Shown: positions 37,409 to 46,004, numbered from the stretch's first letter. The stretch is 64,000 nt of DNA from Streptomyces canus (GCF_030816965.1 NZ_JAUSYQ010000002.1:5429501-5493500), one strand, 5' to 3'. Notes: generated by a model not told the origin, from the sequence alone. Made by a program: numbers and translations.

Positions 37409-38403
37409 TCGCCCGTGTCCTCCTGGCCGAGAATCCCGGACTGCCCGATGAGATAGCCGAGTTGGGCGCGGCTGTCGCTGCCGAGGGTGGCGGCGAGTTT
37501 GGCGATGTGGACGCGGGCGGTGCGGATGTTCATGCCGAGGCGGTCGGCGATGACGGCGTCGGTGTGGCCTTCGACGAGGAGGGCGGCGATGGCTCGTTGG
37601 CGGGGGGTGATGCCGTTGCGCGTGGGCTGCTGCACCGCTTCGGGGTACATCGGGGTGGCCAGCCGCCACAGCCGGTCGAAGGCGGTGACGAAGAAGGAGA
37701 TCAGGGCGGGGTGACGGATCTCCAGGGCGAGGGTGCGGTCCTTGTTGGCGGGGATGAAGGCCACGGTCCGGTCGACGATGATCAGACGCTCCGTCACCTC
37801 GTCCAGGCTGCGGGCCTCCACGTCACCGTGCAGACGCTCGTAGCGGGCCACGACGCTGGGCGCGTGGCGCAGGGTGTGCTGGTAGAGCGTGCGGATACGG
37901 CCGCCGCGGTCGAGCAGGGCCTGGTCGCGGTCGAAGGCCTCGACATGCACGGGCGGGGGCGGCTGGGCGTGTCTGTCGCTGGTGTTCGGCTGGACGGCCA
38001 GCAGTTCGGAGCCGGCGGCCACGGCCTGACCGATGACCCGGCTGATCAGGTCGAGCCCGCTGAGGACGCTGATCATCGAGGAGTCCTCGGTTCCCGTACG
38101 GCGGCCGTCGATCCGCATCAGGGGCTCGAACGTCTCGGTCAGCCGTGCCTCACGCAGTCGTTCGTCCGCGATGCGTTCCTCCGCGATCCGCAGCATGCGG
38201 TGCAGGGCGACGGCCGGGGCGACCGGCTCCAGCCTGTCCAGGTCCGTGACGGCGGGATGCAGGAGACCGAAGTCGAGCAGACAGGGCGCTTCCTCGGCGT
38301 CGACGCCGAGCACGTACCCCTCACGCAGGGCGCGTGCGTACAACTCGGTCCCTGCCGCGCACAGGTTCTCCACGCCGTGCTCCGGATGTGGCACCGGGAT
38401 CAC
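37405..38403 (-). CDS. LuxR-type regulator, paralogue 3
   Basis: A 332-residue paralogue: N-terminus with N-L-C-A-A-G-T-E-L-Y-A-R-A-L-R-E-G, sensor core with D-R-T-V-A-F-I-P-A-N-K-D-R-T, and C-terminal LuxR helix-turn-helix almost the same as paralogue 2. GTG start with GGAGG about ten bases upstream. It lies directly after a decayed fifth copy whose stop overlaps this start region. Ligand and target genes unknown; it may respond to a peptide, given the exported peptide gene nearby. Confidence 0.85.
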   Translation of the reverse strand: MIPVPHPEHGVENLCAAGTELYARALREGYVLGVDAEEAPCLLDFGLLHPAVTDLDRLEPVAPAVALHRMLRIAEERIADERLREARLTETFEPLMRIDGRRTGTEDSSMISVLSGLDLISRVIGQAVAAGSELLAVQPNTSDRHAQPPPPVHVEAFDRDQALLDRGGRIRTLYQHTLRHAPSVVARYERLHGDVEARSLDEVTERLIIVDRTVAFIPANKDRTLALEIRHPALISFFVTAFDRLWRLATPMYPEAVQQPTRNGITPRQRAIAALLVEGHTDAVIADRLGMNIRTARVHIAKLAATLGSDSRAQLGYLIGQSGILGQEDTGE

Positions 38404-38612
38404 TCGGTCACTCCCTCCCGCTCGAGGATTCCTGGTTCCGCGATGAGGTGGCCGAGTGGGGCCCGGCCCTGTCTGCCGACGCGGGCGGCGAAGCCACCCC
38501 GTCCGCGTCCCCGGCGTCCCCGGCGTCCACCCGTCCCTCGCGCGGCGCGCGGGTGCACAGGTTCAGGCCCGCCTCGCACAGTTCCCCGGCTCCGTGCGCG
38601 AGCCTCCCTCAC
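38400..38612 (-). pseudogene. Remnant of a fifth LuxR-type paralogue
   Basis: Only the two ends survive. One frame reads H-G-A-G-E-L-C-E-A-G-L-N-L-C-T-R-A-P-R-E-G-like residues (38528-38600), matching the N-terminal motif of paralogues 2-4. Another frame ends R-A-P-L-G-H-L-I-A-E-P-G-I-L-E, matching their last residues (R-A-Q-L-G-Y-L-I-G-Q-S-G-I-L). Roughly 280 codons between are missing, and a frameshift separates the parts. A GTG at 38612 still overlaps the paralogue 4 stop (GTGA), the fossil of the original coupled start. Confidence 0.75.
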
Positions 38613-39649
38613 GGACGGCCATCCCCCTCCGACGCCGAGTGGCCCTGGTCGAGGAGCCCCGACTGCGCGATGAGGAAGCCGAGCTGGGCGCGGCTGCCGC
38701 TGCCGAGGGCGGTCGCGAGCTTGGCGATGTGGGCTCGGCAGGTGCGGACGTTCATGCCCAGGCGGCGGGCGATCGCCTCGTCGACGTGACCCTCCACGAG
38801 CAGTTTGGCTATGGAGTGCTGGATGTCCGTGATGCCGTCGGGGGCCGTTTCGTAGGGGGCGCCGGCGTTCAGGGGGACGGCACGGGTCCACATGAACTCG
38901 AAGACCTTGATCAGGTATCGGACCAGGCCGGGATGACGGAGCTCCAGGGCGACCTGCCGGTCGTCACGCGTGGGGATGAACGCGACGGTCTCATCAAGGA
39001 TGATGAGGCGCTCGACCAGTTCGTCGATGGTGCGGTACTCCGCCTTCCCGTCGGCGAAGTGGTCCACCCAGGCGAGCCTCTCCGGGCTGTACCTGGCGGT
39101 GTGCTGGTAGAGAGTCCGGATCCGCACACCGCGCTCAATGAGCGGTTTGTCGCGTTCCAGTGCCTCCATGAGCCTGTTCTCGGAGCTGCGGCGACCGCTC
39201 GGCTGGACCGTGAGCATCTCGGTCTGGCACTGGGCGGTGGCCAGGTCGAGCGCGGCGTTGATGCGGTCGAGGCCCTCCAGCACGGTGATGGAGTGGGTCG
39301 AGGTGGTCTCCTGCGCACTGAGGGCCATGAACGGCTCGAAGGCCTCGGTGAGCGCGATCGACAGCCGACGGTTCTCGCTGATCTCGTGCTCTATGGGGTG
39401 GAGGCGCTGGGCCAGGGCAACGGCCGGTGAGACGGGTCGCAGCCAGTTCGCGTCGTCGGGATCGGGGTGCAGAAGGGCGAATTCCATCAGGCAGGGGGCG
39501 GGTTTGATGTCCGCTCGAAGGATTCGTCCCGTGCGCAGAGCGTTTGCGTAGAGGCGGCTTCCCTCTTCGCACAACTCGGTCATCGCATGGGGATGTGTCG
39601 CCTTAATCCCATTTGTTGCCAAATCTCCACCCCCCAGGGTCCTGAACAT
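38609..39649 (-). CDS. LuxR-type regulator, paralogue 4
   Basis: The most divergent intact paralogue, 346 residues: T-E-L-C-E-E-G-S-R-L-Y-A-N-A-L near residue 24, sensor core with D-E-T-V-A-F-I-P-T-R-D-D-R-Q, and a LuxR helix-turn-helix with I-A-K-L-L-V-E-G-H-V-D-E-A-I-A. First gene of the minus-strand regulator operon and divergent, across only 86 bp, from the small exported peptide gene. That makes it the best candidate for its regulator. The start is uncertain: ATG at 39649 lacks a good ribosome site, and an in-frame ATG lies at 39583. Confidence 0.83.
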   Translation of the reverse strand: MFRTLGGGDLATNGIKATHPHAMTELCEEGSRLYANALRTGRILRADIKPAPCLMEFALLHPDPDDANWLRPVSPAVALAQRLHPIEHEISENRRLSIALTEAFEPFMALSAQETTSTHSITVLEGLDRINAALDLATAQCQTEMLTVQPSGRRSSENRLMEALERDKPLIERGVRIRTLYQHTARYSPERLAWVDHFADGKAEYRTIDELVERLIILDETVAFIPTRDDRQVALELRHPGLVRYLIKVFEFMWTRAVPLNAGAPYETAPDGITDIQHSIAKLLVEGHVDEAIARRLGMNVRTCRAHIAKLATALGSGSRAQLGFLIAQSGLLDQGHSASEGDGRP

Positions 39650-39735
39650 GCAGGAACATGATGCACCGATCGTGTGGCCATGACGTGCCTGAATGAGCCA
39701 TCGTCTTACTCGACGGGGGAAGAGGGGACCTTCAA
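39650..39735. promoter_or_regulatory. Divergent promoter region, paralogue 4 versus exported peptide
   Basis: An 86-bp intergenic stretch that must carry both promoters. A direct repeat GAACATG-CAG-GAACATG (about 39644-39660) straddles the start of paralogue 4 and could be a regulator site; this is only a guess. Confidence 0.35.
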
Positions 39736-39933
39736 GTGAGGACGAAGCCGACTATGCGTAAGAGAATGCTTCGCTCGGTGCTTGTCGCCGCCTTCTCCGC
39801 CGTTGTGGCCTTCGGAGCTCTGAGTGGCCTCTCCGGTGCGAAGAGCGATGCGCACGAGACGGGTGGTGTGCAGTCTGTCGTTGTCGCGGACGATGAAGTG
39901 GTCGTGGGCCCGGCCGACAGTAAGTGGGACTGA
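39736..39933 (+). CDS. Small exported peptide (65 residues), candidate signal or precursor
   Basis: The first 35 residues form a classical signal peptide (K-R-M-L-R then a hydrophobic core of about 18 residues, cleavage near S-G-A-K-S-D-A). The mature part would be about 27-30 residues, acidic, ending P-A-D-S-K-W-D. GTG start with GAGGGG eight bases upstream; an ATG six codons in is possible. No cysteines and no known bacteriocin motif. Followed after 5 bp by the Rieske-like gene and closed by a strong terminator, so the two form a transcript divergent from regulator paralogue 4. A pheromone or modified peptide is inferred, not shown. Confidence 0.65.
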   Translation: MRTKPTMRKRMLRSVLVAAFSAVVAFGALSGLSGAKSDAHETGGVQSVVVADDEVVVGPADSKWD

Positions 39934-39938
39934 GGCCG

Positions 39939-40274
39939 ATGACCACCCCTCCCGACGACCGCTCCTTCCGCAGAGAAATGGCCACCGCCTACCGCTCCGG
40001 CTGGCACTTCATCGACCTCGTCACCGCGATCCCCCATCCCGGTGACTCGTTGATGGTGACCGTCTTCGGCGAACCGGTGGTCGTCACGCGGGACGACGAC
40101 GAGGACCTGCGGGCGTACCGGTGTCTGCGGCGGCCTCGGGGGGCGCCGCAGCCCGTTCGGTGTGCCATTCGGTACGGAATGATCTTTGTGAACCTGGACC
40201 AACGAGACCATCGGCTGGTGGAAGCGGAAACCCCCACCCCGCGGACCATCTCAGCCACCCCCCGCAGTGCCTGA
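39939..40274 (+). CDS. Rieske-fold protein lacking the cluster histidines
   Basis: A 111-residue protein resembling the N-terminal segment of ring-hydroxylating oxygenase alpha subunits. Y-R-S-G-W-H-F, I-P-H-P-G-D and G-E-P-V-V-V-T-R-D line up with the entry to the Rieske domain, and Y-G-M-I-F-V-N-L-D with the strand after it. In between, the ligands C-x-H and C-x-x-H appear as C-L-R and C-A-I-R: both cysteines remain, both histidines are arginine, and the loop is short. A 2Fe-2S Rieske centre is therefore unlikely. The catalytic iron domain is absent. It is either a repurposed small fold or a truncated oxygenase. ATG with GAGG nearby. Confidence 0.6.
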   Translation: MTTPPDDRSFRREMATAYRSGWHFIDLVTAIPHPGDSLMVTVFGEPVVVTRDDDEDLRAYRCLRRPRGAPQPVRCAIRYGMIFVNLDQRDHRLVEAETPTPRTISATPRSA

Positions 40275-40317
40275 CGCGATTCCCCCGTCGTAACAGATCG
40301 CGCAGGTGCTTCCCCCC

Positions 40318-40364
40318 GCAGCGGCGTCACCGTGACCTGAACACGGTGACGCCGCTGCAGTTTT
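40318..40364 (+). terminator. Strong terminator after the peptide/Rieske-like pair
   Basis: A 17-bp perfect stem (GCAGCGGCGTCACCGTG and its complement), 7-base loop, followed by AGTTTT. The T-run makes this the most conventional terminator in the window, and it orients the signal to the plus strand. Confidence 0.92.
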
Positions 40365-40402
40365 GGGGGACATTTCCAGGTATCGGATGATCGGCCCGTG
40401 GC

Positions 40403-40816
40403 TCAAAAACGTCCCATCGCGCCCGTCAGCGAGATCTCGATGACCACCCGCAGCGGGTTCGGTGCCGGGGTCCGTTCATAGCGCTCGGCGTATCGCCGCA
40501 CCGCCTCCGCGACCCGTTCCGGCTCCGTGCGGACGTGCGCTCGCCCCTCCAGTGTCGCCCACCGCCGCCCCGCCACCTGGCACACCGCCACCGCCGCCCC
40601 GCCCTCGCCGGCCGCCTGCACGTGCCGTACCTTCGCGCTCGTCCGGCTCGCGATCACCCGAGCCAGACGGGCGTCGGGGTCGTATGTCACCCCGACGGGC
40701 ACCACGTGCGGGCTCCCGTCCGGGCGCGGTGTCGTCAGTGTGCACAGATGCCGTTCCCGCCAGAAGCTGAGGAACGACGGGTCCGGGGCACTCGGATCCT
40801 GGGTGTAGGAGGTCAT
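40403..40816 (-). CDS. Pyridoxamine 5'-phosphate oxidase-fold protein (F420/FMN-binding type)
   Basis: A 137-residue split-barrel protein: [20 protein letters not shown] at the start, V-V-P-V-G-V-T-Y, then [15 protein letters not shown]. The size and the W-x-x-x-E-G pattern fit the small PPOX-class oxidoreductases, many of which use F420 in actinobacteria. Which cofactor applies here cannot be decided. It is divergent from clpB, and the clpB HAIR element lies 38 bp before its ATG, so it may share heat-shock control. Confidence 0.8.
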   Translation of the reverse strand: MTSYTQDPSAPDPSFLSFWRERHLCTLTTPRPDGSPHVVPVGVTYDPDARLARVIASRTSAKVRHVQAAGEGGAAVAVCQVAGRRWATLEGRAHVRTEPERVAEAVRRYAERYERTPAPNPLRVVIEISLTGAMGRF

Positions 40817-40853
40817 GCCGGGAAGCTAGTCCCCCAATCCTCCCGCGGACTGC

Positions 40854-40874
40854 CTTGAGTGGAATAGACTCAAC
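40854..40874 (+). promoter_or_regulatory. HAIR element (HspR operator) before clpB
   Basis: CTTGAGT-N7-ACTCAAC, one base from the consensus, 70 bp before the clpB GTG. A further palindrome CTGACTGAGTCAG follows at about 40885 but lacks the HAIR spacing. Together with the dnaK sites this places clpB in the HspR regulon. Confidence 0.9.
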
Positions 40875-40944
40875 TTTATGTACGCTGACTGAGTCAGTAA
40901 CAGGAGTCGGTACAGGAGCTGACACCGAGGAGGAGTACGGACAA

Positions 40945-43542
40945 GTGGATGCCGAGCTGACCAACCGGAGCCGGGACGCGATCAACGCGGCCAGCAACCG
41001 GGCCGTGACCGAGGGACACCCGGACCTCACCCCCGCCCACCTGCTCCTCGCTCTGCTCCAGGGGCAGGACAACGAGAACATCGTCGATCTGCTCGCCGCC
41101 GTCGACGCCGACCAGGCCGCCGTACGGACCGGGGCCGAGAAGGTGCTCGGCTCGCTGCCCAGCGTGGCCGGGTCCACCGTCGCGCCGCCGCAGCCCAACC
41201 GCGACCTGCTCTCCGTCATCGCCGACGCGCAGGCCCGCGCCAACGACCTCGGTGACGAGTACCTCTCCACCGAACACCTGCTCGTCGGCATCGCCGCCAA
41301 GGGCGGACCGGCCGCCGACGTGCTCACCCAGCAGGGGGCCACCCCGAAGAAGCTGATCGACGCCTTCCAGAAGGCCAGAGGAGGGCGCAGGGTGACCACC
41401 GCCGACCCAGAGGGCCAGTACAAGGCCCTGGAGAAGTTCGGGACCGACTTCACCGCCGCCGCACGGGAGGGCAAGCTCGACCCCGTCATCGGCCGCGACC
41501 AGGAGATCCGGCGGGTCGTGCAGGTGCTCAGCCGCCGTACGAAGAACAATCCCGTCCTCATCGGTGAGCCCGGCGTCGGCAAGACCGCCGTCGTCGAGGG
41601 GCTCGCCCAGCGGATCGTCAAGGGGGACGTGCCCGAGTCGCTCAAGGACAAGCGGCTCGTGTCGCTCGACCTGAGCGCCATGGTGGCCGGCGCCAAGTAC
41701 CGCGGTGAGTTCGAGGAGCGGCTGAAGACCGTCCTCGCCGAGATCAAGGACTCCGACGGGCAGATCATCACCTTCATCGACGAGCTGCACACGGTGGTGG
41801 GTGCGGGCGCCGGCGGGGACTCCTCCATGGACGCCGGCAACATGCTCAAGCCCATGCTGGCCCGCGGTGAGCTGCGGATGGTGGGTGCGACGACCCTCGA
41901 CGAGTACCGCGAGCGGATCGAGAAGGACCCCGCCCTGGAGCGGCGCTTCCAGCAGGTGCTGGTGGCCGAGCCGACGGTCGAGGACACCATCGCCATCCTG
42001 CGCGGGCTCAAGGGGCGTTACGAGGCCCACCACAAGGTCCAGATCGCCGACAGCGCGCTGGTGGCCGCGGCGGCCCTCTCCGACCGGTACATCACCTCCC
42101 GCTTCCTGCCCGACAAGGCCATCGACCTCGTCGACGAGGCGGCCTCCCGGCTGCGCATGGAGATCGACTCCTCGCCCCTGGAGATCGACGAACTCCAGCG
42201 CGGTGTCGACCGGTTGAAGATGGAGGAGCTCGCGCTGGTCAAGGAGACCGACCCGGCCTCCCGCGAGCGCCTGGAGCGGCTGCGCCGCGACCTCGCCGAC
42301 AAGGAGGAGGAGCTGCGGGGCCTGACCGCCCGCTGGGAGAAGGAGAAGCAGTCCCTCAACCGGGTCGGTGAACTGAAGGAAAAGCTGGACGAGTTGCGCG
42401 GCCAGGCCGAACGCGCCCAGCGCGACGGCGACTTCGACACCGCCAGCAAGCTGCTCTACGGCGAGATCCCCACCCTGGAACGGGACTTGGAGGCCGCCTC
42501 CGAGGCCGAGGAGGAGGTCTCCAAGGACACCATGGTCAAGGAGGAGGTCGGCGCCGACGACATCGCCGACACCGTCGCCGCCTGGACCGGCATCCCGGCG
42601 GGCCGCCTGCTGGAGGGCGAGACGCAGAAGCTGCTGCGCATGGAGGAGGAGTTGGGCAAGCGGCTGATCGGCCAGAGCGAGGCCGTCCGGGCCGTGTCCG
42701 ACGCCGTACGGCGCACCCGGGCCGGGATCTCCGACCCCGACCGGCCCACCGGTTCCTTCCTCTTCCTCGGCCCCACCGGCGTCGGCAAGACCGAACTCGC
42801 CAAGGCCCTCGCCGACTTCCTCTTCGACGACGAGCGGGCGATGGTCCGCATCGACATGAGCGAGTACGGCGAGAAGCACACCGTCTCCCGACTGGTCGGC
42901 GCGCCCCCCGGCTACGTCGGCTACGAGGAGGGCGGCCAGCTGACCGAGGCGGTGCGCAGGCGGCCGTACAGCGTCGTGCTCCTCGACGAGGTGGAGAAGG
43001 CGCACCCGGAGGTCTTCGACATCCTGCTCCAGGTGCTGGACGATGGGCGTCTGACGGACGGTCAGGGCCGTACGGTCGACTTCCGCAACGCGATCCTGGT
43101 GCTGACGTCCAACCTGGGCAGCCAGTTCCTGGTCGACCCGATCAGCAGCGAGGCGGAGAAGAAGGAACAGGTCCTGGAGGTGGTCCGGGCCTCCTTCAAG
43201 CCGGAGTTCCTCAACCGGCTCGACGACCTGGTCGTCTTCTCGGCCCTCACCAAGGACGAGCTCGGCCGGATCGCGCGGCTCCAGATCGACCGGCTCGCCA
43301 AGCGTCTCGCGGAGCGCCGGCTCACCCTGGAGGTCACCGACGCGGCCCTGGACTGGCTCGCCGTCGAGGGCCTGGACCCGGCCTACGGCGCCCGCCCGCT
43401 GCGCCGCCTCGTCCAGACCGCCATCGGCGACCGCCTCGCCAAGGAGATCCTGTCCGGCGAGGTCAAGGACGGCGACACGGTCCGGGTGGACGCCTTCGGC
43501 GACGGCCTGATCGTGGGACCGGCGACCGGCAAGACGCTCTGA
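40945..43542 (+). CDS. clpB: ATP-dependent disaggregase ClpB
   Basis: An 865-residue Hsp100. Clp N-terminal repeats (about 1-145) precede the first AAA+ module (Walker [10 protein letters not shown], Walker [10 protein letters not shown]). The coiled-coil middle domain, rich in E, K and L, marks ClpB and not ClpA/ClpC. The second AAA+ module has G-P-T-G-V-G-K-T-E and V-V-L-L-D-E-V-E-K. It rescues aggregated proteins with DnaK/DnaJ/GrpE. GTG at 40945 follows GAGGAGGAG at nine bases; the frame is open 30 codons upstream through the operator, which cannot be coding. Confidence 0.97.
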   Translation: MDAELTNRSRDAINAASNRAVTEGHPDLTPAHLLLALLQGQDNENIVDLLAAVDADQAAVRTGAEKVLGSLPSVAGSTVAPPQPNRDLLSVIADAQARANDLGDEYLSTEHLLVGIAAKGGPAADVLTQQGATPKKLIDAFQKARGGRRVTTADPEGQYKALEKFGTDFTAAAREGKLDPVIGRDQEIRRVVQVLSRRTKNNPVLIGEPGVGKTAVVEGLAQRIVKGDVPESLKDKRLVSLDLSAMVAGAKYRGEFEERLKTVLAEIKDSDGQIITFIDELHTVVGAGAGGDSSMDAGNMLKPMLARGELRMVGATTLDEYRERIEKDPALERRFQQVLVAEPTVEDTIAILRGLKGRYEAHHKVQIADSALVAAAALSDRYITSRFLPDKAIDLVDEAASRLRMEIDSSPLEIDELQRGVDRLKMEELALVKETDPASRERLERLRRDLADKEEELRGLTARWEKEKQSLNRVGELKEKLDELRGQAERAQRDGDFDTASKLLYGEIPTLERDLEAASEAEEEVSKDTMVKEEVGADDIADTVAAWTGIPAGRLLEGETQKLLRMEEELGKRLIGQSEAVRAVSDAVRRTRAGISDPDRPTGSFLFLGPTGVGKTELAKALADFLFDDERAMVRIDMSEYGEKHTVSRLVGAPPGYVGYEEGGQLTEAVRRRPYSVVLLDEVEKAHPEVFDILLQVLDDGRLTDGQGRTVDFRNAILVLTSNLGSQFLVDPISSEAEKKEQVLEVVRASFKPEFLNRLDDLVVFSALTKDELGRIARLQIDRLAKRLAERRLTLEVTDAALDWLAVEGLDPAYGARPLRRLVQTAIGDRLAKEILSGEVKDGDTVRVDAFGDGLIVGPATGKTL

Positions 43543-43549
43543 GCGACCC

Positions 43550-43585
43550 GGCGGGGGTGGGGGCGGGCACGGCCCCGCCCCCGCC
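43550..43585. terminator. GC-rich hairpin after clpB
   Basis: GGGGGCGGGC and GCCCCGCCCCC arms around a 3-base loop, with one unpaired base, directly after the clpB stop and before the stop of the convergent gene. Likely shared terminator. Confidence 0.7.
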
Positions 43586-43587
43586 TC

Positions 43588-44076
43588 TCACAACGTGAAC
43601 GCCACGAACCGCACGTCGGACCAGTGGGGACCGTCGTGGACGACCTCCACCTGCACGGCGGCGTGCTGCCCGGCGACCGGACCCACGTTCAGGCACGCGT
43701 CGATCCACCGGCTCCCGCACTGCTTCGTCCGCAGCGCCGGTTCGTCCGGGTAGGTGGCCGCCAGCCAGGCGCCCACCTCGTCGGTCCGCATCCGGAAGCT
43801 CGCCTCGAACCGTGGCTCCGGCCCGGCCTCCACATGACACCCGGGATCGCGTGCCCCGGCCGGCAGCCTCGCCCCGCCGAAGTCCAGCGCCTCGGCGCAC
43901 GAGACCTTGCGGACGCCCGGGTCGACGGAGTCGTCCGTGAACAGCCAGGCGACCAGCAGCGCGATCAGGGCCGCCACCACCAGCGTCGGCACGGCCAGGA
44001 TGGCGATGAACACGCCCCATCTGGTCCTGCCGGGCACGCTCTCTTCCACCGGCGTCTCGGCCTGCGTCCCGGTCAT
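43588..44076 (-). CDS. Single-pass membrane protein of unknown function
   Basis: A 162-residue protein with a short cytosolic start, one transmembrane helix (about residues 22-45) and an extracytoplasmic domain of about 115 residues. That domain has four cysteines (in V-S-C-A-E-A, P-G-C-H-V, K-Q-C-G-S-R and D-A-C-L-N) that could form two disulfides. I recognise no family. It lies alone between clpB and the YbjN gene, divergent from the latter. Confidence 0.7.
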   Translation of the reverse strand: MTGTQAETPVEESVPGRTRWGVFIAILAVPTLVVAALIALLVAWLFTDDSVDPGVRKVSCAEALDFGGARLPAGARDPGCHVEAGPEPRFEASFRMRTDEVGAWLAATYPDEPALRTKQCGSRWIDACLNVGPVAGQHAAVQVEVVHDGPHWSDVRFVAFTL

Positions 44077-44216
44077 GTCTTCCCCGTTTCCTCAGCCTTC
44101 GTTTTCCGTGGCTGACCGGATCATGTCAGCCCTGGGAGGACAGGGTCCGTCTGGGCTTGCCACCCCCCTCCCCGCATGGGGGAGGATGGCAGGATCCGTA
44201 CGAAGGGAAATTCACG

Positions 44217-44741
44217 GTGACCATCGACCCGTCCTCGATTCCGAACTTCGGGGGCCAGCCCGAGCCGCAGCAAGGACCGGCGGGCCCCGTCGTCCCGGAT
44301 CAGGATCTTGTGAAGCAGCTCCTCGACCAGATGGAGCTGAAGTATGTCGTCGACGACGAGGGTGACCTCGCGGCGCCGTGGGAGCAGTTCCGTACGTATT
44401 TCATGTTCCGCGGCGAGGGTGACCAGCAGGTCTTCTCGGTGCGGACGTTCTACGACCGGCCCCACCAGATCGACGAGAAGCCCACGCTGCTGGAGTCCAT
44501 CGACGACTGGAACCGGCGCACCCTGTGGCCCAAGGTCTACAGCCACACCCATGACGACGGCACCGTCCGTCTGATCGGCGAGGCGCAGATGCTCATCGGC
44601 ACCGGCGTCAGCCTGGAGCACTTCGTCTCCTCGACCGTCAGCTGGGTGCGCGCCGCCATCGAGTTCGACAAGTGGCTCGTCGAACAGCTCGGCCTCGAGG
44701 AGGACGTCAACGACGCCGAGAAGCCCGAGGACGACGAGTAG
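44217..44741 (+). CDS. YbjN domain protein
   Basis: A 174-residue cytosolic protein. The YbjN/type III chaperone-like fold is visible in the core: L-D-Q-M-E-L-K-Y-V-V-D-D-E-G-D-L, then R-T-Y-F-M-F-R-G-E-G and N-D-W-N-R-like D-D-W-N-R-R-T-L-W-P-K. The acidic C-terminus ends E-D-D-E. Such proteins are common in Streptomyces, often in pairs, with no defined role. GTG at 44217 with AAGGGA eight bases upstream was preferred to an ATG 20 codons earlier. Confidence 0.8.
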   Translation: MTIDPSSIPNFGGQPEPQQGPAGPVVPDQDLVKQLLDQMELKYVVDDEGDLAAPWEQFRTYFMFRGEGDQQVFSVRTFYDRPHQIDEKPTLLESIDDWNRRTLWPKVYSHTHDDGTVRLIGEAQMLIGTGVSLEHFVSSTVSWVRAAIEFDKWLVEQLGLEEDVNDAEKPEDDE

Positions 44742-45491
44742 GCGTCCTCCCGCTACAGGGGCGTATCGGCGATCACGACCGGTTACGCGCCGTAGGCGAA
44801 CGACGGCCCGGCCAGGGCACCGGCCACCACGGCCGTGTGCCGGGGCCGGGCTCTCGCCGTCCGGACCAGCGCCCGCGCGAGCGGCGGCAGCAGCGGGGAG
44901 GCAGGCCAGCAGGAGGCGCGGCTTCGGGGCGAGGACCCCGGACCGCCGAGCGCGACCAGCAGCAGGGCGTACGAGTACGGCGGCGGCGACGAGCAGGATC
45001 GCCATCGGGAAGACGACACGCCGCACCTCGAAGCAGCCGCCGAGCAGATCACCCTCGCGGTGGCCGACACCCTCGCGGTGGCCGACCCGCAGCACGTGGG
45101 CGAGCCCGCCGAGCGGGGGAGTGCCGCGCCCGTCCACAGCCTGTGGGTAACTTTTCGGCTTCCTCGAAGACACCGCACCCTCTCGTACGCCGGACCACGC
45201 GGCGAACGCCGTCAGTACCGGTTCGGTGTATGCCGGCGACGGCACGACCGAATGCGGCAGCAGGCCCCGGAGAAGGACCAGGACGGCGGCCACGGCACGT
45301 CCGAGCAGCGTGAGCGGCCCGTGACCGGTGGCCCGGGCGGTCGTCACGAGCACAGCGAGCCGGGTGAGCCGGGTGAGCCGGGCGGCGGCGAAGAGGCCGA
45401 GGGCCGCCGCCAGGCGGTGCCGGAAGGCGGCGCGCTCTTCGGTGCAGGCTTGTGTGACGGCGGGCGCGCGAGGGTGCGGTGCCGGCATGGA
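44742..45491. other. 750-bp stretch without a convincing gene; possible decayed membrane protein
   Basis: On the minus strand, hydrophobic and coding-like segments occur in different frames: R-L-A-V-L-V-T-T-A-R and P-M-A-I-L-L-V-A-A-A-V-L-V in one, and T-A-V-V-A-G-A-L-A-G-P-S-F-A-Y-G-A ending at 44783 in another. No single frame carries them all. Short tandem duplications (18-bp ACCCTCGCGGTGGCCGAC twice near 45051; GAGCCGGGT three times near 45357) fit replication slippage. I read it as a possible frameshifted pseudogene, weakly supported. Confidence 0.35.
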
Positions 45492-46004
45492 TCACATGCC
45501 GACAGGAATGTCCGCCCACACCGTCTTGCCCAGCGGGTGACGCGGCACCGAACCCCAGCGCACGGCCAGGGTGTCCACCAGGAGCAGCCCTCGGCCCGAC
45601 TCGCCCTCGGGGACCGACGACGGCGCGATCGCGGGGGGCCGTTTCACGGAGGCCGCATCCGCGACCTCGACGCGGACCAGGCCCGCCGCCGTGTCGAGAG
45701 CGACCCGGAGGCCGAAGTCGTGTCCCGGTACCCGGCCGTGGAGCACGGCGTTCGCGGCGAGTTCGGCGACCACGAGGGCGACCGCGCACGACGCGTCCGA
45801 CGCCGGCGGATACCCCCACTCCTCCAGGTGCCGTACGGCGAGTTGCCGGGCCAGTCGCGCTCCCTGAGGCGAGGAGGCGAACTGTGCGACAAGAGGCGGC
45901 AGTTCGCTCTGTACGTCCGTCGTTTCTGTCAGCACCGCGTGTTCCGTCCTTGGCTGTCGAGCAGGGGATGTCGCGCGATGTGCGCGAGCTGTCACGTTCC
46001 GCAC
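45492..46004 (-). CDS. RsbW-type ATP-binding protein (HATPase_c)
   Basis: Up to 170 residues with the GHKL ATPase boxes: N-box V-V-A-E-L-A-A-N-A-V-L-H-G, G1-like V-E-V-A-D-A, and G2 G-R-G-L-L-L-V-D-T-L-A-V-R-W-G. This is the stand-alone serine kinase/anti-sigma type abundant in Streptomyces, often divergent from an XRE/DUF397 gene pair as here. A later GTG at 45935 would remove a poorly conserved 23-residue leader and is a good alternative start. Partner sigma or antagonist unknown. Confidence 0.83.
   Translation of the reverse strand: MRNVTARAHRATSPARQPRTEHAVLTETTDVQSELPPLVAQFASSPQGARLARQLAVRHLEEWGYPPASDASCAVALVVAELAANAVLHGRVPGHDFGLRVALDTAAGLVRVEVADAASVKRPPAIAPSSVPEGESGRGLLLVDTLAVRWGSVPRHPLGKTVWADIPVGM

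Noticed and set aside
36460..37669. Extended N-terminus of regulator paralogue 2 from 37669
   Set aside because: The extra 87 codons read through the helix-turn-helix DNA of paralogue 3 in a shifted frame. The GTGA overlap start at 37408 matches the family.
40880..40900. A second HAIR site before clpB (CTGACTGAGTCAG palindrome)
   Set aside because: Palindromic, but without the CTTGAGT-N7-ACTCAAG spacing. Only the element at 40854 was kept.
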